Shown: positions 1 to 8,741 of the stretch, piece by piece | How the letters are laid out: every line of letters starts with the position of its first letter | Position numbering within the stretch: position 1 is the first letter of the stretch | From: Stigmatella aurantiaca DW4/3-1 | GTDB lineage: Bacteria; Myxococcota; Myxococcia; Myxococcales; Myxococcaceae | Reading direction: 5' to 3' | Length of the DNA stretch: 64,000 nt | Assembly (NCBI RefSeq): GCF_000165485.1 | Contig: NC_014623.1 | Location: 8,202,893 to 8,266,892, forward strand | The notes under the pieces: generated by a model | Seen by the model: the letters and a program-made list of their open reading frames with translations, nothing else | The model's database searches: none | What the model was told of the DNA's origin: nothing | Translations under genes and position numbers: made by a program

Positions 1-770
1 TGCCGCTGGACTACAAGGCCGGCCAGTTCCTCAACATCGACCCGCACCAGTTCCGTGAGCTGGCCCCGCTGGCCGCCTTCCTCCAGGAGCAAAAGGGCCG
101 CCGGGAGATGTTCCGCTCCTACTCGCTGAGCTCCGCCCCCCACGAGCCGCTGGTGGCCATCACCGTGAAGGACGAGGTCTTCCTGCCCGGCCTCACGCGC
201 TACCCGGCGCTGCTCGCGCCGCTGCTCGTCCACGGCCGGCTCGCCGGCGCCCGCCTCAAGGTGTCTGGCTTCATGGGCCCCTACGTCCTGCCCGACGACG
301 TGGAGTCCCGCACGGACCACATCGTCCACGTGGTGGCCGGCTCCGGCGCGGTGCCCAACTTCTCCATCATCAAGGACGCGCTGCACCGGGGCTTGAAGCT
401 GCGCCACACCTTCCTGCTCTCCAACAAGACGGCCGCGGACATGCTGTACCGCGACGCCCTGGAGGCCCTGGAGGCCGCGCACCCGGACCAGCTGCGCGTG
501 GTGCACACCCTCACCCGGGAGACGGAGACCTCCCACCTGGGGCCCCGCGTGCGCAGGGGCCGGGTGGACCAGGCCCTCCTGGAGGAGCTCATCCCGGACC
601 GGGAGACGTGCCTCGTCTACACCTGCGGCCCGGCCATCACCCCGTGGGACCGGCGCAAGGCGCTGGAGACGCGCACGCCCGCCTCGCCCCGCTTCCTGGA
701 GACGGTGGTGGGCCACCTCCACACGCTGGGCATCCACGACAAGCGCATCAAGCGGGAGGCGTACGGGTAG
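1..770 (+). CDS. Flavin-dependent oxidoreductase (ferredoxin/NAD(P)H reductase family), 5' end cut
   Basis: The reading frame is already open at base 3, so the gene starts outside the window. The visible part begins inside the FAD-binding barrel (PLDYKAGQF, then RSYSLSS, the RxYS flavin-binding signature). It continues into a Rossmann NAD(P) domain with GSGAVPNFSIIKDAL and a late TCGP motif typical of ferredoxin-NADP reductase folds. Such proteins move electrons between NAD(P)H and an iron-sulfur or flavin partner in the cytoplasm. The partner cannot be told because the N-terminus is missing. The 3' end overlaps the convergent methyltransferase gene by 23 nt. Confidence 0.8.
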   Translation, partial: PLDYKAGQFLNIDPHQFRELAPLAAFLQEQKGRREMFRSYSLSSAPHEPLVAITVKDEVFLPGLTRYPALLAPLLVHGRLAGARLKVSGFMGPYVLPDDVESRTDHIVHVVAGSGAVPNFSIIKDALHRGLKLRHTFLLSNKTAADMLYRDALEALEAAHPDQLRVVHTLTRETETSHLGPRVRRGRVDQALLEELIPDRETCLVYTCGPAITPWDRRKALETRTPASPRFLETVVGHLHTLGIHDKRIKREAYG

Positions 771-1542
771 CGGGCGCCACCCCCAGGGCCTGCGTCAGCT
801 TGGGCTGCACCCCGAAGGAGCCCAGCAGGGCCTCCAACTTCCCCCGGGCCGCGCGGTTCTCCCGGTGCACGCGGCGGCCGAGGATGAGCTCGTTCTTCAG
901 CGAGTGCTCCCACCCCGTCAGCTCCGTCACCGTCACCTGGTAGCCAAAGGCCTCCAGCGTCAACGCGCGGATGACGTTGGTGAGGTGCGAGCCGAACTCG
1001 CGCCGGTGCCAGGGGTGCTGGAAGAGCATCCCCAGGGGGCCCTCCACCTCCTGCCGCTGTCCCTTGAGCTGTGCGGCCACCTGCGCCTGGCAGCAGGGCA
1101 CCACCGCCACGTGGTCCGCGTTGTGCTGGATGGCGGCCACCAGCGCATCGTCCGTCGCCGTGTCGCACGCGTGCAGCGCGGTGAGCAGGTGGATGCGCTC
1201 GGGCCAGGTGGCCCCCTCCAGGTGCGCCGTCTGGAACGCCATCCGCGTGAAGCCCAGGCGCTGGGCCCGCTCCTTCGCCCGCTCCGTCAGCTCCGCGCGG
1301 CCCTCGATGGACAGCAGGGTGCCCTCGGAGGCCTCCTTGAGGAACAGCTCATAGAGGATGAAGCCCAGGTAGGCGTTGCCGCTGCCCGCGTCCACGAGGG
1401 TGGCGGCCGGGTGGCGCGCGAGCACATCCTCCACGGCGGGCCGCAACAGGCCCACCAGGTGGTTGACCTGCTTGAGCTTGCGCAGCGAGTCCGCGTTGAG
1501 GTTTCCCTCGCGCGTGAGCAGGTGCAGCTCCCGGAGAAGCAC
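748..1542 (-). CDS. SAM-dependent methyltransferase, Methyltransf_32-like
   Basis: The protein has motif I VDAGSGNAYLGFIL, then LHACDTATDDAL and VPCCQ. This combination is typical of the Methyltransf_32 family (METTL25-like). The substrate is unknown. The start is uncertain. A GTG at 1542 is used here, but protein-like sequence with good third-position GC continues upstream. A CTG at 1602 overlaps the stop of the nfu gene (CTGA), which would give a coupled start adding 20 residues. An ATG exists only at 1698, deep inside nfu. The gene lies downstream of the Fe-S gene on the same strand and is probably cotranscribed with it. Confidence 0.75.
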   Translation of the reverse strand: MLLRELHLLTREGNLNADSLRKLKQVNHLVGLLRPAVEDVLARHPAATLVDAGSGNAYLGFILYELFLKEASEGTLLSIEGRAELTERAKERAQRLGFTRMAFQTAHLEGATWPERIHLLTALHACDTATDDALVAAIQHNADHVAVVPCCQAQVAAQLKGQRQEVEGPLGMLFQHPWHRREFGSHLTNVIRALTLEAFGYQVTVTELTGWEHSLKNELILGRRVHRENRAARGKLEALLGSFGVQPKLTQALGVAPATRTPPA

Positions 1543-1598
1543 CGGGGACTGGTCTGGCAGCAGTTCGCGCCGGACCTGGGCCGCCTTGACGTTGCGTC

Positions 1599-2162
1599 TC
1601 AGATGGACACCACCTCGGTCACCTCGGGAATCGCCTCCCGGAGGCGCCCCTCGATGCCCATCTTCAGGGTCGCCGTCGAGGAGGGGCAGCCGCTGCACGA
1701 GCCCTGCATGTGCAGGTAGACCACGCCGTTCTCGTAGCGGTCCAGGGTGATGTCCCCGCCGTCCTGCGCCACCGCGGGGCGGATCTCCGCATCGAGGATC
1801 TCCCGGATGCGCTGCTCCACCGACGAGCCCCCTTCCGCGGGGGCCGCGCGGGCGGCCGCCACGGCGGCCTCATCCACCACGGGCTCATCGCTGCCCAGGT
1901 GCGCGTCCAGCGTGGACATCACCGCGTCGTTGAGCTCGTCCCACTCCCCCTCGTCGCCCTTGGTCACGGTGACGAAGTTGAGACCCAGCATCACCGCGGT
2001 GACGCCCTGGATGTCCATCAGCTTCCGGGCCAGGGGGGACTTCTGCTCGGCTTCCTCGCGGCGGGTAAAGTTCACCGCCCCGCTGGACAGCAGGCGCCGA
2101 TCCACCACGTACTTCAGGGTGCTGGGGTTCGGGGTCCACTCCAACTGGATGTTGACTGACAT
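1599..2162 (-). CDS. Nfu-type iron-sulfur cluster carrier (NifU C-terminal domain)
   Basis: The 187-residue protein has two parts. The N-terminal half (about residues 1-85) matches the Nfu_N fold that starts with EWTPNPSTLKYVV. The C-terminal half (about 110-187) is a NifU-like domain carrying the cluster-ligating CxxC in GSCSGCPSS. Two monomers usually share one 4Fe-4S cluster through these cysteines and pass it to apo-enzymes in the cytoplasm. The linker is Ala/Glu-rich. The ATG at 2162 is the first good start after a 150-nt divergent gap shared with the DUF2378 gene. Confidence 0.9.
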   Translation of the reverse strand: MSVNIQLEWTPNPSTLKYVVDRRLLSSGAVNFTRREEAEQKSPLARKLMDIQGVTAVMLGLNFVTVTKGDEGEWDELNDAVMSTLDAHLGSDEPVVDEAAVAAARAAPAEGGSSVEQRIREILDAEIRPAVAQDGGDITLDRYENGVVYLHMQGSCSGCPSSTATLKMGIEGRLREAIPEVTEVVSI

Positions 2163-2315
2163 TCAAATCTCCTGTGCTTCTTCTCTAAGGCCGCCCCCGC
2201 CCCATAGCAACCCGGCGGGCTTGGAGGCAATCTGCACCCAGGTATTCCCGAGGACCAAGATGTAGAGAGACGACCCGGGACGGTGTAAGAGAGCCCATCC
2301 TGGGGACCCCTGACA

Positions 2316-2885
2316 ATGGAGCCGAAAATACCGATGCGCCCGCAGTCTGAGCCCTCCTCGCCGCCGCGCGTGCCGGTCAGCGTCATGGAAGGGCTCTTCG
2401 TCCGGGGGCTCAAGGCGGAGGGGCGCCTGGCCGAGCGGCTGCTGTCGCTGGGGTACGACATCCGCAAGCCCGAGGTGCACTACTCGGTGCTGACCTATCA
2501 GCGCTGCGTGAACGCGGCAAGGCAGGAGGTCTACAGCCACCTGAGCGACGAGGAAGCCCACCGGCTGCTCGGCCGGAAACTGATGGAGGGGTTCCTGGAG
2601 ACGCTGCTGGGCAAGGTGGTGGCGGTGGCCATGCCGATGATTGGCCCGGCGCTCGTGGTGGACCGCATTCCGCGCTACTGCGCGATGATGGGGCGCGGGG
2701 ACATGGCGCCCCAGATTACCTCCGCCGGAGAGAAGGCCCGGCGCATCGCCTTCAAGGACATTTATAACCGGCCCGAGTTCCTGGCGGGGGCCATCGAGGC
2801 GGGCATGGAGCGGGCCCACGTCCGGCCCACCGTGAGCGTGGAGGAGCGGACCGCGGAAGGCTACCGGCTCTTCCTGCGCTGGTAG
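2316..2885 (+). CDS. DUF2378 family protein (myxobacterial paralogue family)
   Basis: The 189-residue protein contains VSVMEGLFVRGL near the start, LGYDIRKPEVHYSV in the middle and a C-terminal RPTVSVEERTAEGYRLFLRW. This is the pattern of DUF2378, a paralogous family expanded in Myxococcus and relatives. The function is unknown. It has no signal peptide, so it is likely cytoplasmic. It is transcribed divergently from the nfu gene and lies 70 nt before the acyltransferase gene. Confidence 0.85.
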   Translation: MEPKIPMRPQSEPSSPPRVPVSVMEGLFVRGLKAEGRLAERLLSLGYDIRKPEVHYSVLTYQRCVNAARQEVYSHLSDEEAHRLLGRKLMEGFLETLLGKVVAVAMPMIGPALVVDRIPRYCAMMGRGDMAPQITSAGEKARRIAFKDIYNRPEFLAGAIEAGMERAHVRPTVSVEERTAEGYRLFLRW

Positions 2886-2955
2886 GCCCCCTGCGAGAGG
2901 CCCTGGAAAGCGCCGCTCCCGGACGTTATACGCTCGCCCGGTTCCTGCCTCCCCG

Positions 2956-4119
2956 ATGTCCCGTCCGACGCCCGCCACCCTGCGCGTCCACCGCGCCCTC
3001 ACCGAGGTTGCCCAGCAGGACTGGGATGCGCTGCTTGACGACGCGGCCGTGCCCTTCATGGAATGGGCCTTCCTGGTGGCGCTGGAGGAGAGCGGCAGCG
3101 CGGTGCCGCAGCGGGGCTGGCACCCGCGCCACCTGACGCTGTGGCAGGACTCGCGCCTGGTGGCCGCCGCGCCGGCGTACCTGCGCGATGACAGCGAGGG
3201 GGAGTTCGTCTTCGACGGGTCCTGGGCCGACGCGGCGGGCCGGGTGGGCCTGCGCTACTACCCGAAGCTGGTGCTCACGGTGCCCTTCACCCCCGTCACC
3301 GGGCGGCGCATCCTGGTGGCCCCCGGCGAGGACCGGGCCTTGCGCGAGGCGGAGATGTACGCGGCCGCCCTGGCCTTCTGCCGCTCCGAGGGCATCTCCG
3401 GCATCCACGTCCTCTTTCCCTCCGAGGAGGAGCTGGGGGTCCTGGAGGACTCCAGCTTCGCGGTGCGCCTGGGGGTGCAGTACCAGTGGCGCAACCCGGG
3501 CTACCACACGCTGGAGGATTTCCTCGGCCGCTTCCACGCCAAGCGGCGCCACCAGCTCCGGCGCGAGCTGCGCGCGCCCGCCGAGCAGGGCATCACCCTG
3601 CGCACGCTGCGGGGGGAGGAGCTTTTAGAGCTGGGCAGCCAGGAAATCTTCCGCTTCTACAGCACCACGGTGGACAAGTACCCCTGGGGGCGCCGCCTCC
3701 TCACCCCCGAGTTCTTCGCCCGCCTGCTTGCCACCTTCCGCCACCGCTGCGAGTTCGTGGAGGCCCGCCGGGAAGGACAGCGCATCGCTGGAGCGTTCAA
3801 CCTCGTCGGACCCGGCGTCCTCTATGGACGGTACTGGGGATGCGTCGAGGAGCACCCCTTCCTTCACTTCAATGTCTGCCTGTACCACCCCATTCAGGAA
3901 GCCATCGCCCAGGGGCTGCGGCGCTTCGAGCCCGGCGCGGGGGGAGAGCACAAGTTGACGCGCGGATTCGAGCCCCACCTCACCTACAGCGCCCACCTGC
4001 TCCTTCACCCTAGACTGGACCGGGCCGTACGTGCCTTCCTGTCCCAGGAGCAGGCGGCCGTCCGGACGGGTCTGTCCCGGTGGCACGCGGCGACTGGTTT
4101 CAAGAAGGAAGGGGAGTGA
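2956..4119 (+). CDS. GNAT/FemX-like N-acyltransferase (COG3146 type)
   Basis: The 387-residue soluble protein resembles the COG3146 'predicted N-acyltransferase' group, a tandem GNAT fold related to FemX and to aminoacyl-tRNA-protein transferases. Recognisable stretches are FMEWAFLVALEESG, RYYPKLVLTVPFTPVTG, FHAKRRHQLRREL and the late PGAGGEHKLTRGFEP. It ends 29 nt before clpS on the same strand, so it is probably in the clpSA transcript. Whether it modifies protein N-termini, peptidoglycan or a small molecule cannot be read from the sequence. Confidence 0.75.
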   Translation: MSRPTPATLRVHRALTEVAQQDWDALLDDAAVPFMEWAFLVALEESGSAVPQRGWHPRHLTLWQDSRLVAAAPAYLRDDSEGEFVFDGSWADAAGRVGLRYYPKLVLTVPFTPVTGRRILVAPGEDRALREAEMYAAALAFCRSEGISGIHVLFPSEEELGVLEDSSFAVRLGVQYQWRNPGYHTLEDFLGRFHAKRRHQLRRELRAPAEQGITLRTLRGEELLELGSQEIFRFYSTTVDKYPWGRRLLTPEFFARLLATFRHRCEFVEARREGQRIAGAFNLVGPGVLYGRYWGCVEEHPFLHFNVCLYHPIQEAIAQGLRRFEPGAGGEHKLTRGFEPHLTYSAHLLLHPRLDRAVRAFLSQEQAAVRTGLSRWHAATGFKKEGE

Positions 4120-4148
4120 GGCCCCCTCATCCCCCGAAGGAAGAGCCC

Positions 4149-4472
4149 ATGGCCCAGAAGTTCGAAAACGACGAGAACGTCGTCACTGAAACCCGCCCGG
4201 AAAAGAAGCTCAAGAAGCCCACCCTCTACAAGGTGCTCCTGCACAACGACAACTACACGACGCGGGAGTTCGTGGTGGCGGTCCTCAAGGAAATCTTCCA
4301 CAAGTCCGAGGGGGATGCCGTGCAGATCATGCTGCACGTGCATTACAACGGCATCGGCGTGGCGGGCGTTTATACCTATGAGGTTGCCGAGACGAAGATC
4401 AAGACCGTGGAGGCCGCAGCCCGGGACAATGGGTACCCCCTGCGCCTCTCGATGGAACCAGAGGAAGGTTGA
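4149..4472 (+). CDS. clpS: ClpS, N-degron adaptor of ClpAP
   Basis: The 107-residue protein has the ClpS core: YKVLLHNDNYTTREFVV, where the NDNYT loop forms the N-degron pocket, then an MLHVHYNG helix and the Y..EVAETK strand. ClpS binds proteins with bulky N-terminal residues and hands them to ClpA. The ATG at 4149 is chosen over an upstream in-frame start because a GAAGGA ribosome site sits 7 nt before it and residues before it are not family-like. The gene ends 3 nt before clpA, so the two are coupled. Confidence 0.95.
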   Translation: MAQKFENDENVVTETRPEKKLKKPTLYKVLLHNDNYTTREFVVAVLKEIFHKSEGDAVQIMLHVHYNGIGVAGVYTYEVAETKIKTVEAAARDNGYPLRLSMEPEEG

Positions 4473-4475
4473 ACC

Positions 4476-6761
4476 GTGGCTGGACCCCAGATTGCCAAGG
4501 AGTTGCAGACGAGCTTCCGGAAAGCGCTGGAGGAGGCGCGCCGGATGCAGCACGAATACCTCACGCTCGAGCACCTGCTGCTGGCACTGACGAAGGATGC
4601 CCGCACGCGCGAGGTGCTCAAGGGATGTGGGGCCAACGTCAAGCGCCTCGAGGAACGGCTGGAGGCGTTCCTGGAGGAGACGGTCGAGCGCCTGCCCGAG
4701 GACGCGGAGGGCGAGCCCCAGCAGACCATCGGCGTGGAGCGGGTGCTGCACCGCGCCGCCATGCACGCGCTGTCGGCCGAGCAGAAGGTCATTGATGGCG
4801 GGGACGTGCTGGTGGCGCTCTTCCGCGAGGACGAGAGCCAGGCGCTCTACTTCCTGCAACAGGAAGGTGTCACCCGGCTGGACCTGCTCAACTTCATCTC
4901 CCACGGCATCACCAAGGAAGGCGCCAGCGACAAGGGCGAGGCCCGGGGCGTGCCGGCCGGGGACGACGATGAGGGCGAGGGGCCCCGCAAGAGCCCGTTG
5001 CAGGCCTACACCACCCTGCTCAACACCGAGGCCAAGGAGGGGCGCATCGACCCGCTCATCGGCCGGGAAAAAGAGCTGGAGCGCACCATCCAGGTGCTGT
5101 GCCGCCGGCGCAAGAACAACCCGCTCTACGTGGGCGAGACGGGCGTGGGCAAGACGGCCATCGCCGAGGGCCTGGCACTGCGCATCCACGAGGACAAGAT
5201 CCCCGCGGCCCTGAAGGGCGCGGAGGTCTACTCGCTGGACATGGGGGCGCTGCTGGCGGGCACCAAGTTCCGGGGCCAGTTCGAGGAGCGCCTCAAGGGC
5301 GTGCTCAAGGAGCTCCAGGAGCACCCCAACGCCATCCTCTTCATCGATGAAATCCACACCATCGTCGGGGCGGGCGCCACCAGCGGGGGCTCCATGGACG
5401 CCTCCAACCTGCTCAAGCCGGCGCTGGCCAACGGGCGCCTGCGCTGCATCGGCTCCACCACCTACCAGGAGTTCAAGGCCTCGTTCGAGCGGGACCGGGC
5501 CCTGTCGCGGCGCTTCCAGAAGATCGAAGTGCCCGAGCCCTCGGTGGAGGACACGGTGCTCATCTTGGAGGGGCTCAAGAGCCGCTACGAGGACCACCAC
5601 GGGGTGAAGTACGACACGGACGCCCTCCGAGCCGCGGCGGAGCTGTCCGCCAAGCACATCAATGACCGGTTCCTTCCGGACAAGGCCATCGACGTCATCG
5701 ACGAGTCGGGCGCCGCCGAGCGGCTCAAGCCGGAAGGCCAGCGCACCGGCAAGGTGACGATGGCGGACGTGGAGGCCGTGGTGGCGAAGATGGCCCGCAT
5801 CCCCGCCAAGAGCGTCTCGGCGCAGGAGGGCGTGCAGTTGCAGAACCTGGAGAAGGAGCTCCGGGCCGTCATCTTCGGCCAGGACGAGGCCATCCAGAAC
5901 CTCACCAGCACCATCAAGCTGGCGCGCAGCGGCCTGCGCTCACCCGAGAAGCCCATCGGCAGCTTCCTGTTCTCCGGCCCCACGGGCGTGGGCAAGACGG
6001 AGCTGGCCAAGCAGCTGGCCGCCGTGCTGGGGGTGGAGTTCCTGCGCTTCGACATGAGCGAGTACTCGGAGAAGCACACCGTCAGCCGGCTCATTGGCGC
6101 GCCCCCGGGCTACGTGGGCTTCGACCAGGGCGGCCTGCTCACGGACGCCATCCGCAAGCACCCCTACGCGGTGCTGGTGCTGGATGAAATCGAGAAGGCC
6201 CACCCGGACCTCTTCAACATCCTGCTCCAGGTGATGGACCACGCGACGTTGACGGACAACAACGGCCGCAAGGCGGACTTCCGCAACATCATCCTCATCC
6301 TCACCACCAACGCGGGCGCGCGGGAGATGAACGTGCAGGCCATCGGCTTCGGGGACACGCAGCTGCCGTCCGACCCGAAGCGGGCCAAGAAGGCCATCGA
6401 GCGCACCTTCACGCCGGAGTTCCGCAACCGGCTGGATGGGTGGCTGCTGTTCGGTGGGCTGTCCTCCGAGGTCATCCTCAAGGTGGTCGACAAGGAAGTG
6501 GGCCTGCTCCAGAAGATGCTCATCGAGAAGAACGTGAAGCTGGAGCTGACCACGGCGGCCCGGGCCTGGCTGGCCGAGCACGGGTACGATCCGGCCTTCG
6601 GGGCACGGCCCATGGCGCGGCTGGTGGACAACCGGCTGAAGAAGCCGCTGGCCGAGGCCATCCTCTTCGGCGAGCTGAAGCACGGTGGCACCGCCCTCTT
6701 CGACGTCGAGGGGGAGGAGCTCACGCTCAAGCCCGTGCCGCTCCCCGCGGCCAAAGCCTAG
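4476..6761 (+). CDS. clpA: ClpA, AAA+ unfoldase of the ClpAP protease
   Basis: The 761-residue protein has the double Clp N-domain (about 1-145), a first AAA+ module with Walker A GETGVGKT and Walker [10 protein letters not shown], and a second with GPTGVGKTE and [11 protein letters not shown]. The IGFG tripeptide-type loop after NVQA is the ClpP-docking loop of ClpA, as opposed to ClpB, which lacks it. The length is normal for ClpA. The start is GTG, 3 nt after clpS. The 3' end overlaps the convergent citrate-synthase-like gene by 4 nt, and a strong terminator follows at 6782. Confidence 0.95.
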   Translation: MAGPQIAKELQTSFRKALEEARRMQHEYLTLEHLLLALTKDARTREVLKGCGANVKRLEERLEAFLEETVERLPEDAEGEPQQTIGVERVLHRAAMHALSAEQKVIDGGDVLVALFREDESQALYFLQQEGVTRLDLLNFISHGITKEGASDKGEARGVPAGDDDEGEGPRKSPLQAYTTLLNTEAKEGRIDPLIGREKELERTIQVLCRRRKNNPLYVGETGVGKTAIAEGLALRIHEDKIPAALKGAEVYSLDMGALLAGTKFRGQFEERLKGVLKELQEHPNAILFIDEIHTIVGAGATSGGSMDASNLLKPALANGRLRCIGSTTYQEFKASFERDRALSRRFQKIEVPEPSVEDTVLILEGLKSRYEDHHGVKYDTDALRAAAELSAKHINDRFLPDKAIDVIDESGAAERLKPEGQRTGKVTMADVEAVVAKMARIPAKSVSAQEGVQLQNLEKELRAVIFGQDEAIQNLTSTIKLARSGLRSPEKPIGSFLFSGPTGVGKTELAKQLAAVLGVEFLRFDMSEYSEKHTVSRLIGAPPGYVGFDQGGLLTDAIRKHPYAVLVLDEIEKAHPDLFNILLQVMDHATLTDNNGRKADFRNIILILTTNAGAREMNVQAIGFGDTQLPSDPKRAKKAIERTFTPEFRNRLDGWLLFGGLSSEVILKVVDKEVGLLQKMLIEKNVKLELTTAARAWLAEHGYDPAFGARPMARLVDNRLKKPLAEAILFGELKHGGTALFDVEGEELTLKPVPLPAAKA

Positions 6762-8092
6762 TCTTTCCGGGCATTCACACCGAGGGTGAGGGGGCGCGAT
6801 GCCCCTTCACCCTCTTTTTTGGCCTCCACGTACCGGGCCCGGGGACGCAGCACGTGGCCCTGCTCGCGCTGTTCCCACACGTGCGCCACCCAGCCGGCCG
6901 CGCGTCCCACCGCGAACAACGCCGTGGCCGCCCCGGGGGGCAGCCCCAGGGCCGCCGCCAGCGCCACCAGCCCGAAGTCCACCGTGGGCGGAGGGTGGCC
7001 CTCTTCCCGCATGGCCTCCGCCACCGCTCGCGCCACCCGCACCGCCGCGCGCTCCGGGCGCACCTTCCATGCCACCTCCAGCAGCGGTGGCGTGCGCGGG
7101 TCTCCCGCGGGGTAGAGCCGGTGCCCAAAGCCCGGAATGGATTCGCCCCGCCGCAGCCGCTCGTGCACCACCGAGGCCGCACGCGCAGGGCGTCCCACGT
7201 CCCGCATCAGCGCCTCGATGCGGTCGCAGGAGCCCCCGTGCCGAGGACCCGACAGCGCCGCCAGCGCCGCGCTCACGCAGGCGTACAGGTCCGCCCCGGA
7301 GGAGGCCGCCACGCGAGCGGCGAAGGTCGAGACGTTCAGTTCATGGTCCGCGCAGAGCACCAAGGCCCGGTCCAGCAGCGCGGGCGCGCTCCGGACAGCC
7401 ACCCCCCAGGCCTGCGCCAGCCCCGCTGACAGGGAGTCCTGTTCCAGCGCCGCCGACACCCGGTGAAGCCCATGCCCCACCCCCACCCAGCCGCCCATGA
7501 GCCGGAGCAGCCGCCGGGCCCGGAGCCACTCCTGCCCGGGAGACGCGTCGAAGCGCACGGCGTCCGTGGCCCCCAGCAGGGGGACCACCGCCGCGAGCAC
7601 CCTCAATGGCGGCGTCTCGCTGGGGAGCAGGGCGCCCAGCGCCGAAGCGGGAAAAGGCAACGGCGGCGAGGGCCACCGGACCTGGGAGGCTGGCAGCTGG
7701 CCGGTCCACAGCAGCTCCGCCACCGCTTCGAAGGAGCACCCTTGCGCCACGAGGTCCACCGCCAAGTGGCCTCGGTAGGCCACCCCCCGCGCATCAATGC
7801 GCGTCACGGAGGAGTCAATCACCGGCTCGCCCCAGCGCAGCGCGCCCGAGGCCACCGCCGCATGCCCTGCCCTCGCGTCGTGCCGGACCTTCAGCCGCTC
7901 CAGGTCCACGCGCACATAGCGGTTCTCCTTCGTCCCCTTTTCGGGAACGCACCGCACGAGCCCCCGGCTCACGTACGTGTAGAGCGTCGTCCGCTTGATG
8001 CCCAGCAACGCCGCGGCCTCGGCCGCGGACAGCAGCTCCTCATGTCGATGGTCGAATCGAGATTGAGAACGCCCCCCCCTGCGCTTCACCAT
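6758..8092 (-). CDS. Citrate-synthase-family protein with N-terminal helix-turn-helix domain
   Basis: The first 60 residues form a MerR/excisionase-like DNA-binding helix-turn-helix (LLSAAEAAALLGIKRTTLYT). The rest (about 75-440) is a citrate synthase fold with CADHELNVSTF, SGPRHGG, PGFGHRLYP and the late TVDFGLVAL carrying the catalytic Asp. Most catalytic motifs are kept, so it may condense an acyl-CoA with an oxoacid. The fused HTH could tie the fold to gene control. ATG 8092 is used because an upstream in-frame ATG (8176) would overlap the divergent cupin gene. It is monocistronic. Confidence 0.85.
   Translation of the reverse strand: MVKRRGGRSQSRFDHRHEELLSAAEAAALLGIKRTTLYTYVSRGLVRCVPEKGTKENRYVRVDLERLKVRHDARAGHAAVASGALRWGEPVIDSSVTRIDARGVAYRGHLAVDLVAQGCSFEAVAELLWTGQLPASQVRWPSPPLPFPASALGALLPSETPPLRVLAAVVPLLGATDAVRFDASPGQEWLRARRLLRLMGGWVGVGHGLHRVSAALEQDSLSAGLAQAWGVAVRSAPALLDRALVLCADHELNVSTFAARVAASSGADLYACVSAALAALSGPRHGGSCDRIEALMRDVGRPARAASVVHERLRRGESIPGFGHRLYPAGDPRTPPLLEVAWKVRPERAAVRVARAVAEAMREEGHPPPTVDFGLVALAAALGLPPGAATALFAVGRAAGWVAHVWEQREQGHVLRPRARYVEAKKEGEGASRPLTLGVNARKD
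6782..6820 (+). terminator. Rho-independent terminator of clpSA, inside the convergent gene
   Basis: GAGGGTGAGGGG (6782-6793) pairs with CCCCTTCACCCTC (6802-6814) with one bulged base. Six T residues follow at 6815-6820. It starts 20 nt after the clpA stop and also forms the last codons of the citrate-synthase-like gene on the other strand. Confidence 0.85.
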
Positions 8093-8174
8093 GACGTTCG
8101 AAGCCTCCTCGGCGGGAAGTGTCGGATCGATCTTCCAAGGTGTCGAGATGAGGCGCGACGCACTGGAGCCCCTC

Positions 8175-8702
8175 ATGCCCTCCCCTCACCTCATCCACGA
8201 AGCGGAGCTGCCCTGGACGGACGTCACCCACGGAAGCCGCATCGCACTGCGCCGGAAGCAGCTCGGCGCCGCCGCGAAGGGCCAGAACCTCGGGTGCAGC
8301 TTGATCGAGCTGCTCCCAGGCAAGCAGTCCTGGCCGCGCCACTACCACCTCGCCAATGAGGAGGCGATCTATGTGCTCTCCGGAGAGGGCCACCTGCGTC
8401 TGGGCGAGGAGACCCTGCCGCTGAAGGCGGGGGACTACGTGGCGCTCCCGGCCAGCCCCACGGCCGCGCACCAGCTCTTCAATGGTGGGACCGAGCCCCT
8501 GCGCTACCTGGCGTTCTCCACCATGACCGCCCCCGACATCGTCGTGTACCCGGATTCGAAGAAGGTAGGCGTGTTCGGCGGCGCGGCTCCCGGAGGAAAC
8601 AAAGCCGCCCGCGTCCTTCACGCCTACTTTCCCCTGTCCGCCGAGGTGGACTACTGGAGCGGCGAGGACACCGGCGCGGAGGAGCCCCCTACCGGCGGGT
8701 GA
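8175..8702 (+). CDS. Cupin-domain protein
   Basis: The protein of about 175 residues contains one cupin_2 barrel with metal-site motifs WPRHYHLANEEAIYVLSGEG and, later, GDYVALPASPTAAHQLFN. The HxH...E set is present, so a metal may be bound. The C-terminus, with the VYPDSKKVGVFGG stretch, resembles XRE-less cupins of unknown substrate. ATG 8175 has GGAG 7 nt upstream; ATG 8148 is a weaker alternative. It lies 82 nt from the divergent citrate-synthase-like/HTH gene, which may control it. Confidence 0.8.
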   Translation: MPSPHLIHEAELPWTDVTHGSRIALRRKQLGAAAKGQNLGCSLIELLPGKQSWPRHYHLANEEAIYVLSGEGHLRLGEETLPLKAGDYVALPASPTAAHQLFNGGTEPLRYLAFSTMTAPDIVVYPDSKKVGVFGGAAPGGNKAARVLHAYFPLSAEVDYWSGEDTGAEEPPTGG

Positions 8703-8741
8703 GCCTGCCGGTGTCGGCCTGGAGTCCTCCCGCCAAGGGGC

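Noticed and set aside
1602-1698. ATG start at 1698 for the methyltransferase gene
   Set aside because: It would overlap nfu by about 100 nt and its first residues are unlike the family; a start at 1602 or 1542 is more likely.
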